A stretch of 12,305 bases of DNA from UBA5794 sp965368815 (GTDB lineage Bacteria; Actinomycetota; Acidimicrobiia; Spongiisociales; UBA5794). A program made the translations under genes and the position numbers. Below, one piece after another: positions 1 to 7,326 of the stretch. The stretch covers positions 1 through 12,305 of the forward strand of contig CBDUOH010000062.1 in the NCBI GenBank assembly GCA_965368815.1, written 5' to 3'. Every line of letters begins with the position of its first letter. Within the stretch, counting starts at the first letter, position 1. A model generated the notes under the pieces. That model was not told the DNA's origin. It was given only the letters and a program-made list of their open reading frames with translations, and did not search any database.

Positions 1-894
1 CAGAGCCTTGCCGACGGCGTCAAGGCGTTCTTCAAGGAGTCGATCCGCCCGACCAAGGCTGACTTCACGCTCTTCATTGCCGCCCCGATCGCTGCGTTGG
101 TTCCCGCTCTCCTGATCTTCCTGGTGATCCCCATCGGTGCACCGATCGAGATCGGCGGAACCGTCTATTCGCTTCAGGTCATGGACCTCAACATCGGGCT
201 GCTCTATGTGCTGGCCCTGTCCTCGGTGGCGGTCTACGCCGTCACCCTTGCGGGCTGGTCCTCAGGGTCGAAGTACCCGCTCCTCGGGGCGGTGCGAGCC
301 TCGGCCCAGATGATCTCGTATGAAGCGGCGATGGGGCTCGCCCTCGTGCCCGTGGTGCTCTTCGCAGGGTCGACATCGATTTCAGGCATCGTCGCTGGCC
401 AACAAGGGACATTCGGATCGTTCGTCCCTGCATGGAACATCATCCTCCTGCCCTCCTTCGTGATCTTTCTCATCGCAGGATTCGCCGAGACCAACCGTGC
501 ACCCTTCGACCTCGTGGAAGCCGAGTCCGAGATCGTCGGTGGGTACCACACCGAGTACTCAGGCCTTGCCTTCGCACTCTTCTTCCTCGCCGAGTACATC
601 AACATCTTCAACATCTCCGCGCTCGTCACGACGCTGTTCCTCGGTGGCTGGGCAGGACCGGTGCCGTCGTTCCTGCCGACAGTTGTGCAATGGTTCGTGC
701 CGATCTTCTGGTTCCTGCTCAAGACGTGGGCCCTGGTGTTCTTCTTCGTGTGGGTCAGGGCGTCGCTGCCCAGGATGCGCTACGACCAACTGATGTCGTT
801 CGGTTGGAAGCGGCTGATCCCGGTCTCGCTCGCATGGATCATCCTGTGTGCCATTGCGATAGGTTTCCGTGAGTTCGGAGCGCCGTGGTCATGA
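1..894 (+). CDS. nuoH: NADH-quinone oxidoreductase subunit H (5'-truncated by window edge)
   Basis: Membrane subunit of complex I that, with NuoB, NuoD and NuoI, shapes the quinone chamber and links it to the proton-pumping arm. The frame is open from base 1 (first residues QSLADGVKAFFKESIRPTKA) to the TGA at 892-894, giving 297 visible residues. Roughly the first 100 or more residues of the usual 330-450 lie before the window. Conserved blocks are SGSKYPLLGAVRASAQMISYE (about visible residues 88-108) and the quinone-loop signature NRAPFDLVEAESEIVGGYHTEY (about 165-186). Several hydrophobic helices surround these blocks. The first in-window start-like codon, a TTG at 97, is internal and not the real start. 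The gene is followed after 10 nt by nuoI, as in standard nuo operons. Identification is secure. Confidence 0.96.
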   Translation, partial: QSLADGVKAFFKESIRPTKADFTLFIAAPIAALVPALLIFLVIPIGAPIEIGGTVYSLQVMDLNIGLLYVLALSSVAVYAVTLAGWSSGSKYPLLGAVRASAQMISYEAAMGLALVPVVLFAGSTSISGIVAGQQGTFGSFVPAWNIILLPSFVIFLIAGFAETNRAPFDLVEAESEIVGGYHTEYSGLAFALFFLAEYINIFNISALVTTLFLGGWAGPVPSFLPTVVQWFVPIFWFLLKTWALVFFFVWVRASLPRMRYDQLMSFGWKRLIPVSLAWIILCAIAIGFREFGAPWS

Positions 895-904
895 GGAGTA
901 CTCG

Positions 905-1552
905 ATGAGTTGGTTTGCTGATCTACTCGGACCGTTCCGCGGGTTCGCCGTCACCCTCCGTCAGGCAGGCAAGAAGAGGGTCACGCGCAAGTATCCGCAG
1001 GAGAAGCGGGTCAAGCCGGAGCGATTCCACGGTCGTCACGTTCTCAACCGGTACCCCGACGGGATGGAGAAGTGCATCGGCTGTGAGCTGTGTGCCGGTG
1101 TCTGCCCTGCGGACTGCATCTACGTGCGCGGCCAGGACAACCCCAAGGACGACCCCGTCAGCCCGGGGGAGCGGTTCGGATTCGTGTATGAGATCAACAT
1201 GCTGCGTTGCATCTTCTGCGCGATGTGCGTCGAGGCCTGTCCCACCGAGGCGATCACGATGACCCATTTGTTCGAGATGTCCGTCACGAGCCGGGAAGAT
1301 GCGATCTACACCAAGGCCGAACTCCTCGTGAATCCCGACGGGTCCCCGAACCATCCCCAACCGGAGACCGGGCTTGCGGACCTTACGGAGCTGAGACGTG
1401 GCGATGGGTGGATGCGTGCGACCTCGCCCGCAGGGCGTCGGGAATACGAAGGCATCGTGGCGTGGACGCCGTCGGCACGGACCGGCGAGCTCCCCGCCGA
1501 ACGCGGCCAATCGGGCTCGGGTGCCGACCGTGACGAGGTGGCCAGTGGCTGA
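905..1552 (+). CDS. nuoI: NADH-quinone oxidoreductase subunit I, two 4Fe-4S clusters
   Basis: Peripheral iron-sulfur subunit of complex I that carries two 4Fe-4S clusters on the electron path from NADH to the quinone site. Residues C57, C60, C63 and C67 form the first CxxCxxCxxxCP motif (CIGCELCAGVCP). C102, C105, C108 and C112 form the second (CIFCAMCVEACP). The ATG at 905 was chosen because AGGAG at 894-898 sits 6 nt upstream and the protein then begins in the family style (MSWFADLLGPFRGF). A longer in-frame GTG at 869 would lie inside nuoH and lacks such a site. The protein is 215 aa. The tail after about residue 150 is hydrophilic and longer than in E. coli NuoI (about 180 aa). The 3' end overlaps nuoJ by 8 nt. 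Confidence 0.96.
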   Translation: MSWFADLLGPFRGFAVTLRQAGKKRVTRKYPQEKRVKPERFHGRHVLNRYPDGMEKCIGCELCAGVCPADCIYVRGQDNPKDDPVSPGERFGFVYEINMLRCIFCAMCVEACPTEAITMTHLFEMSVTSREDAIYTKAELLVNPDGSPNHPQPETGLADLTELRRGDGWMRATSPAGRREYEGIVAWTPSARTGELPAERGQSGSGADRDEVASG

Positions 1553-2075
1553 AGTCATTGTGTTCGCGATCTTTGCGCTGGTTGCCATCGCCGGTGCCCT
1601 CACCATGGTCAGCGCGTCCAATCCTGTGTACGCGGCCATTGGGCTGCTCGGGGCGATGTTCGCCATTGCGGTCATGTACGTGGTGCTCGATGCCCACTTC
1701 GTTGCGGCGGTGCAGGTGATCATCTATGCCGGAGCGGTGATGACCCTCTTCTTGTTTGTCATCATGCTCATCGGTGTCGACACCGATGATGCGTACGGCA
1801 CCGTCGTCCCGATGCAAAAGGTCATGACCGGTGTCGTTGCCGTCGGCTTCTTTGCCGCGATCGCCCTCGCCGGGCGAAGCGCATGGATCACCGGTTCCGA
1901 TCTGTTCGGGTCGGCAAACTTCAACGGAACGATCGAAGCGGTCGCCGACGAGCTGTTCGGGACCTGGACGATCGTGTTTCTCTCGACGGTGATGCTGCTC
2001 ACGATCGCGGCGCTCGGCACCATCGCCCTCGCATACTTCGGTGCCGAGGTCGAAGATGAAGAGGCGGTCCTGTGA
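1545..2075 (+). CDS. nuoJ: NADH-quinone oxidoreductase subunit J
   Basis: Small membrane subunit of complex I (176 aa, about five hydrophobic helices) next to NuoK and NuoA, within the E-channel and proton-coupling region. The block AVQVIIYAGAVMTLFLFVIM (about residues 55-74) matches the conserved third helix of NuoJ. Y61 is at the position of the tyrosine near the pi-bulge of that helix in E. coli. The GTG at 1545 is preferred because GAGG at 1535-1538 lies 6 nt upstream and the product then starts directly at the first helix (VAEVIVFAIFALVAIAG). Longer frames reach back to 1398 or to a GTG at 1530 but would add non-conserved residues encoded within nuoI. The C-terminus is acidic (EVEDEEAVL). 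The stop shares one base with the nuoK ATG. Confidence 0.93.
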   Translation: MAEVIVFAIFALVAIAGALTMVSASNPVYAAIGLLGAMFAIAVMYVVLDAHFVAAVQVIIYAGAVMTLFLFVIMLIGVDTDDAYGTVVPMQKVMTGVVAVGFFAAIALAGRSAWITGSDLFGSANFNGTIEAVADELFGTWTIVFLSTVMLLTIAALGTIALAYFGAEVEDEEAVL

Positions 2076-2389
2076 TGGATGGGCTCGAAGTCACCGCCTC
2101 GTGGTACATGATCCTGGCTGCAGCACTCTTTTCGATCGGGGTTGCAGGTGTCATCATCCGCAGGAACGCTCTCGTCATGTTCATGTCGATAGAACTGATG
2201 CTCAACAGTGTCAATCTGACCTTCGTGGCCGTGGGGACGGAACTGGGACTCATCGAGGGTCATGTCGCAGCCCTCTTCGTCATGGTCGTGGCCGCCGCAG
2301 AGGTCACCGTCGGACTTGCGATCATCGTCGCGATATTCAGGAAGCGCTCAAGTGCCAACGTTGATGAGCTGGCGGAGCTGAGGGGATGA
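2075..2389 (+). CDS. nuoK: NADH-quinone oxidoreductase subunit K
   Basis: Three-helix membrane subunit of complex I, related to MrpC, that takes part in proton transfer along the membrane arm. The product is 104 aa, close to the usual 100. The two functional glutamates are present: E40 in FMSIELMLNSVNL and E76 in VVAAAEVTVGLAI. These correspond to E36 and E72 of E. coli NuoK. The ATG at 2075 overlaps the nuoJ TGA by one base. A GTG immediately upstream (2072) is in the same frame and would only add one residue. GAGG at 2061-2064 is 7 nt from the GTG and 10 nt from the ATG, so either may be used. The gene is separated from nuoL by one base. Confidence 0.95.
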   Translation: MDGLEVTASWYMILAAALFSIGVAGVIIRRNALVMFMSIELMLNSVNLTFVAVGTELGLIEGHVAALFVMVVAAAEVTVGLAIIVAIFRKRSSANVDELAELRG

Positions 2390-2390
2390 C

Positions 2391-4262
2391 ATGACAGATC
2401 TTCTGTGGCTCGTCATCGCCATCCCGCTGGTCGTAGCGACGGTCAACCTGATCGCCGGCAAGCGTATCGGCGAACCACTCGCCGGGATCCTTGCGTCGGT
2501 AGCCGTCGGTGTGTCGTTCGTTCTCGCGGTCATTCCCGCCATCGAATTCGTGACCGGGGAGGGCGAACCGATCACCGTGAATCTCTTCACGTGGATTCCG
2601 ATACTCGGCGTGGAAGCCGAGCTCCTCTGGGATCCTCTGTCGGCGCTTCTCACGCTGATCGTGACCGGTGTCGGAGCGCTCATCCACCTGTACTCGATCG
2701 GGTACATGCATGGCGACGACCGGTTCCCACGCTTCTTCGCCTACCTGAACCTCTTCATCGCTTCGATGTTGATCCTGGTGCTCGCTGCCAACTACGCCGT
2801 GATGTTCGTCGGATGGGAATTGGTCGGGTTGTCCTCGTACCTGCTCATCTCGTTCTGGTTCACCAAGCCCTCCGCCGCTGCCGCCGGCAAGAAGGCGTTC
2901 ATCGTGAACCGCATCGGGGACTGGGGCTTCCTGGTCGCCATGATGTTGATCTTCGCTGCTTTCGGAACCTTCGATTTCCACACGATCTTCGCCACGGCTC
3001 CCGGGGTGCTGTCCGTGGGTATGGCAACAGCCATCACGCTGCTGCTCTTCGTGGCCGCAGCCGGGAAATCCGCCCAGATCCCGCTGTACGTGTGGCTGCC
3101 GGATGCGATGGAGGGTCCGACCCCGGTGTCGGCGCTGATCCACGCAGCGACGATGGTCACCGCCGGTGTGTTCATGATGGCCCGGTCCGCTGTGCTGTTC
3201 GAGCTTGCACCGGTGTCGGGCGCAGTGGTCGCCATCGTCGGTGCCGCAACGGCGCTGCTCGCCGCCATCATCGCCATCTCCCAGAAGGACATCAAGCGTG
3301 TCCTTGCCTACTCAACCATCAGTCAGCTCGGCTACATGGTGCTGGCCGTGGGCGTGGGGGCGTATTCGGCCGGCGTGTTCCACCTCACGACGCACGCCTT
3401 CTTCAAGGCACTGCTGTTCCTCGGCGCAGGTTCGGTGATCCATGCAATGGCAGGGGAGCAGAGCATGCTCAAGATGGGTGGCCTTCGCAAGGCGGTCCCG
3501 ATCACCTTCGTGACGATGGGTGCTGCATGGCTGGCCATCTCGGGCATTTTCCCCTTCTCAGGATTCTGGTCCAAGGACGAGATCCTCGCTGCGACGTTCA
3601 ACAAGGGCGGTCCATGGCTCGCATTGTGGGCGGTCGGCATCCTGGTTGCGCTGCTCACCGCGTTCTACATGACCCGCCTGTTCGTCATGACCTTCTTCGG
3701 CGAGCAGCGATGGGACGATGGAGTCCACCCGCACGAGAGCCCTGCGTCGATGACGATCCCACTGGTGATACTGGGTGTGTTCACGGTCGGATTCGGTTTC
3801 GTCAACACCCCGTTCCGTTTCGGGTTCGAGCACTTCCTCGAACCTGCCTTCCACGGCGTCGCTCATCCGGCCGCGATGTCGGACGGGGTTGTATGGACCC
3901 TTGCCACCGTCACACTCATCGTGGCCATCGTCGGCATCGGGGCTGCCTGGGTGCGGTATTCGAAGTCGACGCTTCCGGACGAAGACACAGGTTGGTGGGC
4001 CAGGGCATTGGACGGTTTCGGTGTCGATGACGTCTATGGCCGGTGGATCGTCGCCCCCGGCGCGAAGGCGTCTGAACTCGCAGCGACAACCGACTCCACG
4101 ATCCTCGACGGGGCAGCGCACGGAATCGCAGCCACAACCAAGGCGGCCGGAGCAGTGCTTCGACCGGTCCAAAGCGGACGCGTTCGTTCCTACGCCGGTG
4201 CCCTTGCCGTGGCAGGTGTCGTCCTGGTCGTCGTCATGGTGCTGATGGGGGGCGGGTTCTGA
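2391..4262 (+). CDS. nuoL: NADH-quinone oxidoreductase subunit L, distal antiporter-like proton pump
   Basis: Distal antiporter-like subunit of complex I (623 aa). It should fold into about 14 core helices plus the long lateral helix and a final anchoring helix. Key residues are present: E143 in GWELVGLSSYLLI, D177 in NRIGDWGF, K226 in AAGKSAQIPLYVWLPDAMEGPTPVSALIHAATM, H331 and H335 with K339 in HLTTHAFFKALLF, and K395 in GFWSKDEIL. The last 80 or so residues (GVDDVYGRWIV onward) fit the lateral helix and terminal membrane segment found only in NuoL, which separates it from NuoM and NuoN. The ATG at 2391 follows AGGGG at 2381-2385 by 5 nt. The stop overlaps the nuoM ATG by one base. Identification is secure. 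Confidence 0.97.
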   Translation: MTDLLWLVIAIPLVVATVNLIAGKRIGEPLAGILASVAVGVSFVLAVIPAIEFVTGEGEPITVNLFTWIPILGVEAELLWDPLSALLTLIVTGVGALIHLYSIGYMHGDDRFPRFFAYLNLFIASMLILVLAANYAVMFVGWELVGLSSYLLISFWFTKPSAAAAGKKAFIVNRIGDWGFLVAMMLIFAAFGTFDFHTIFATAPGVLSVGMATAITLLLFVAAAGKSAQIPLYVWLPDAMEGPTPVSALIHAATMVTAGVFMMARSAVLFELAPVSGAVVAIVGAATALLAAIIAISQKDIKRVLAYSTISQLGYMVLAVGVGAYSAGVFHLTTHAFFKALLFLGAGSVIHAMAGEQSMLKMGGLRKAVPITFVTMGAAWLAISGIFPFSGFWSKDEILAATFNKGGPWLALWAVGILVALLTAFYMTRLFVMTFFGEQRWDDGVHPHESPASMTIPLVILGVFTVGFGFVNTPFRFGFEHFLEPAFHGVAHPAAMSDGVVWTLATVTLIVAIVGIGAAWVRYSKSTLPDEDTGWWARALDGFGVDDVYGRWIVAPGAKASELAATTDSTILDGAAHGIAATTKAAGAVLRPVQSGRVRSYAGALAVAGVVLVVVMVLMGGGF

Positions 4263-5845
4263 TGGAGATCCTGAGCATCCTGATCGCACTGCCGTTCGTC
4301 GGCGCTGTCGTCGTGGCATCGTTGCCACGATCGCGCCCCGAGCTCGTGTTCCCTCTTGCGCTCGGTGCGTCGGTCGCCCCGCTTGCCGTTTCGGTGTATG
4401 TCCTGTTCGAATTCGTGGCGGGGGAGCCCGGTTTCCAGTTCGGTGAGCTCCACGTCATTTCTGAGACGTTCGGCATCTCGTGGCAACTCGGCATCGATGG
4501 CATCTCCCTGTTCATGGTGATGCTGACCACTGTTCTGTTCCCGATCTCGATTGCAGCATCTCGATCGATCACCGACCGCGTTTCGACCTACATGGCGCTC
4601 ATGCTTGTGCTTGAGGGCGCTGTGCTCGGCGTGTTCCTTGCGCTCGATCTCCTCGTGTTCTTCGCCTTCTTCGAGATCGTCCTGATCCCGATGTACTTCC
4701 TCATCTCGATGTGGGGCTCGCAGAACCGGGCATACGCGTCGTTGAAGTTCGTGTTGTTCACGGCTGTCGGTTCGGCGTTCCTCCTCGCGGGGATCGTTGC
4801 CCTCGCTGTACTGGCGGGCGACACCGTCGGGGGGATCTCGTCATTCGATCTGCGTGCGATCCTCGGGACCGACCTGTCGGATACAGCCCAGCTCTGGTTG
4901 TTCCTCGCGTTCGGGATCGCGTTCGCCATCAAGGTGCCGCTCTTCCCCTTCCATACGTGGCTTCCCGACGCCCACACCGAGGCACCAACCGCCGGCTCGG
5001 TGATCCTTGCCGGTGTCCTCCTGAAGATGGGCACCTATGGCCTGATCCGTTTCAACCTCACACTCTTCCCCGATGCATCGGTGGATCTCGCCCCGATCCT
5101 CGGAGTGCTCGGTGTTGTCGGCATCGTGTACGGCGCTGCTGTGGCCATCGTGCAACCAGACATCAAGCGGTTGATCGCGTACTCGTCGGTGAGCCACATG
5201 GGCTTCATCGTGCTCGGTACCTTCGCCTTGACCAGCCAGGCGCTGCAGGGTTCGGTGTTCCAGATGATCAGCCATGGTCTGACAACCGGGGCCCTGTTCC
5301 TGCTCATCGGCATGATCTATGACAGAACCCACACCAGGGCCATTGCCGATTACGGCGGCCTTGCCAAGGTGATGCCGGTCTACGCGGGGATATTCCTGTT
5401 CTCCGCGTTTGCCTCTGCCGGTCTGCCCGGGCTGTCGGGGTTCGTGGGCGAGTTCACGATCCTGATCGGTTCGTACCTGACGCTGCCCGCGTTGGCAGTC
5501 ATTGCAGGAGTCGGGGTGATTCTCGCCGCCGTGTACCTGTTGTGGGCGTATGAGCGCATGTTCACCGGGCCGGTCAATCCCAAGATCGAGGCGCTGGGGG
5601 ATCTCGGCTTCAGAGAGCTTGCGATCATGATTCCTCTGATCGTCCTCATCATCGGACTGGGTGTGTACCCCAAGCCGGTCATGGACCGCGTGCAGCCCAG
5701 TGTGGAGATCATTCTCGACCGGATCGAGGCTGTCACAGGGCACGTGGCGCCCGAGTTCGGCCGTGCGGGGGACATCCCGCCGGTCGTACCGATCGACGAG
5801 ACAGACACCTCCCATGGTGGCGATGACCACGGAGGTGGTGGCTGA
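4262..5845 (+). CDS. nuoM: NADH-quinone oxidoreductase subunit M, antiporter-like proton pump
   Basis: Middle antiporter-like subunit of complex I (527 aa, about 14 membrane helices). Visible functional residues are E138 in FFAFFEIVLIPMYFLI, K224 in FAIKVPLFPFHTWLPDAHTEAPTAGSVILAGVLLK, and K255 at the end of that block. These correspond to E144, K234 and K265 of E. coli NuoM. The HTWLPDAHTEAPT string is typical of NuoM and ND4. The start ATG at 4262 shares a base with the nuoL stop, and a G-rich tract at 4247-4252 lies 9 nt upstream. The C-terminus ends in a soluble tail of about 50 residues finishing in a His/Asp/Gly-rich stretch (DTSHGGDDHGGGG), which I do not recognise as part of the core family. 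Confidence 0.97.
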   Translation: MEILSILIALPFVGAVVVASLPRSRPELVFPLALGASVAPLAVSVYVLFEFVAGEPGFQFGELHVISETFGISWQLGIDGISLFMVMLTTVLFPISIAASRSITDRVSTYMALMLVLEGAVLGVFLALDLLVFFAFFEIVLIPMYFLISMWGSQNRAYASLKFVLFTAVGSAFLLAGIVALAVLAGDTVGGISSFDLRAILGTDLSDTAQLWLFLAFGIAFAIKVPLFPFHTWLPDAHTEAPTAGSVILAGVLLKMGTYGLIRFNLTLFPDASVDLAPILGVLGVVGIVYGAAVAIVQPDIKRLIAYSSVSHMGFIVLGTFALTSQALQGSVFQMISHGLTTGALFLLIGMIYDRTHTRAIADYGGLAKVMPVYAGIFLFSAFASAGLPGLSGFVGEFTILIGSYLTLPALAVIAGVGVILAAVYLLWAYERMFTGPVNPKIEALGDLGFRELAIMIPLIVLIIGLGVYPKPVMDRVQPSVEIILDRIEAVTGHVAPEFGRAGDIPPVVPIDETDTSHGGDDHGGGG

Positions 5846-7326
5846 TGGCCAACGGATCGTTCCTCGCTGTCTCATTCGAGGTCACGCTGCTCGTCGGTGC
5901 GCTCGTCGTCATACTCGTCGCCGTCGTCGCAGAGCGGAACCGGAGCGTCTGGGGTCCGGTCGCAGGCGTGTTCTTCCTCCTCTCGGCCGTGGCTGGGCTG
6001 TGGCAATGGACTGCGGTGAGCAACGACGGCGGAGGCATGTTCTTCTCGTCCGACCTCGTGGTCATCGTTCGCAATCCCATGGTTGTGCTCGACGCGTTCT
6101 CGGCATTCGCGGCGATGACCCTGGGGCTCGTCGGGTTCGTGGCGTTCCTCGCATCGTGGGATCTCCAGCAAAGGCTCGGGAAACGGGCCGTCGAGTTCAC
6201 GAGCCTCATGCTGCTCGGACTCGCCGGGCTCCACATGATGACGGCGACCCCCAACCTCGTGGTGATCTTCATCGGCCTTGAAACGGCCTCGATAGCGTTC
6301 TACGTGCTCGCCGGATTCACTCGCAAGGTGAAGGGGTCCGACGAAGCGGCCCTCAAGTACTTCCTGCTCGGGTCGCTCGCTTCTGCCATGTTCCTCTACG
6401 GCGTGGCGCTGACGTTCGCCGCCACGGGATCGCTCAACCTGTACGGGTCGAACTCGATCCGCGACTTCCTGTCCCTCGACATCGTGACGCAACCCGGGAT
6501 GCTCCTCGCCGGGCTCGGCCTGATGCTCATTGGGCTGATGTTCAAGATCTCAGCCGCTCCGTTCCACCAATGGGCACCCGACGTCTACCAGGGTGCACCG
6601 AGTGGCGCCGTGGGTCTGCTGGCCGCTGGTGTGAAGGTCGCAGGGTTTGCCGCGCTCGGCCGAGTCTTCATCGGTGGCATGGTTTCCCAGATCGACACCT
6701 GGGCGCCGATCGTGGCTGTGATCGCGGCACTGTCGATGGTTGTCGGAACGATCATGGCCCTCGTCCAGGACGACCTCAAGCGACTGCTTGCGTACTCAGG
6801 GGTGGCCCACGCCGGATACCTACTGACAACGCTCGTCGCTGGACCACTCGGATTCCCAGCGATGTGGTTCTACGTGTCGACCTACGCGTTCATGATCGTT
6901 GGTGGGTTCGCCGTCGTGTCGATCGTCGGGGGTCCCGGTGCCGCCGCAGCACCGATCGAATCGTTGAAGGGTCTTGCACGTCGCAGCCCCGAGACTGCAT
7001 GGCTGATGACGATCATCATGCTTGGTATGTCCGGTATGCCCTTCTTCGCCGGGTTCGTCGGCAAGCTGCTCGCGTTTGTAGCCGTGGCTGATGCCGGGTA
7101 CCTGTGGCTGGTGATCGTGGGGGCTCTCACGACCGTCATCGGGTTGGCTTTCTACCTCCGGGTCGTGGCGACGATGTTCCGAGCCGACGACGCCGACGAT
7201 CTCGCACCACTGGAGGTCTCGCTCACGTCCCGCTTTGCGCTCATCATCGCCGCAACCGCGACGATCGCCTTCGGTGTTGTACCGTGGCCGTTGCTTGATG
7301 TTGTCAAAGACGCACTCCCGCTCTGA
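5845..7326 (+). CDS. nuoN: NADH-quinone oxidoreductase subunit N, antiporter-like proton pump
   Basis: Proximal antiporter-like subunit of complex I (493 aa, about 14 helices). Conserved elements include E146 in IFIGLETASIAFYVLAGF, K171 in AALKYFLLGSLASAMFLYG, K234 in MFKISAAPFHQWAPDVYQGAP, K264 in AAGVKVAGFAALGR, and the DDLKRLLAYSGVAHAGYLL block (about residues 309-327). The FHQWAPDVYQGAP string is diagnostic of NuoN and ND2. The start ATG at 5845 overlaps the nuoM TGA by one base, and a strong GGAGGTGG at 5831-5838 sits 6 nt upstream. It is the last gene of the nuo set here. Its final 29 nt are shared with the start of the next gene in another frame, so the two are probably translationally linked. 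Confidence 0.97.
   Translation: MANGSFLAVSFEVTLLVGALVVILVAVVAERNRSVWGPVAGVFFLLSAVAGLWQWTAVSNDGGGMFFSSDLVVIVRNPMVVLDAFSAFAAMTLGLVGFVAFLASWDLQQRLGKRAVEFTSLMLLGLAGLHMMTATPNLVVIFIGLETASIAFYVLAGFTRKVKGSDEAALKYFLLGSLASAMFLYGVALTFAATGSLNLYGSNSIRDFLSLDIVTQPGMLLAGLGLMLIGLMFKISAAPFHQWAPDVYQGAPSGAVGLLAAGVKVAGFAALGRVFIGGMVSQIDTWAPIVAVIAALSMVVGTIMALVQDDLKRLLAYSGVAHAGYLLTTLVAGPLGFPAMWFYVSTYAFMIVGGFAVVSIVGGPGAAAAPIESLKGLARRSPETAWLMTIIMLGMSGMPFFAGFVGKLLAFVAVADAGYLWLVIVGALTTVIGLAFYLRVVATMFRADDADDLAPLEVSLTSRFALIIAATATIAFGVVPWPLLDVVKDALPL

Noticed and set aside
869..904. Upstream GTG start for nuoI adding 12 residues
   Set aside because: The extra residues are not family-like, there is no good ribosome site, and AGGAG is well placed for the ATG at 905.
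4841..5875. 344-codon open frame on the - strand across nuoM
   Set aside because: It is antisense to a secure gene, with a polar, charge-rich translation and no recognisable domain.
2391..7326. Possibility that the three antiporter-like genes are an Mrp antiporter or a membrane-bound hydrogenase rather than complex I
   Set aside because: nuoH, nuoI, nuoJ and nuoK precede them in standard order, NuoL has its lateral-helix tail, and NuoI has the complex I ferredoxin pattern. No Mrp or hydrogenase subunits are present.
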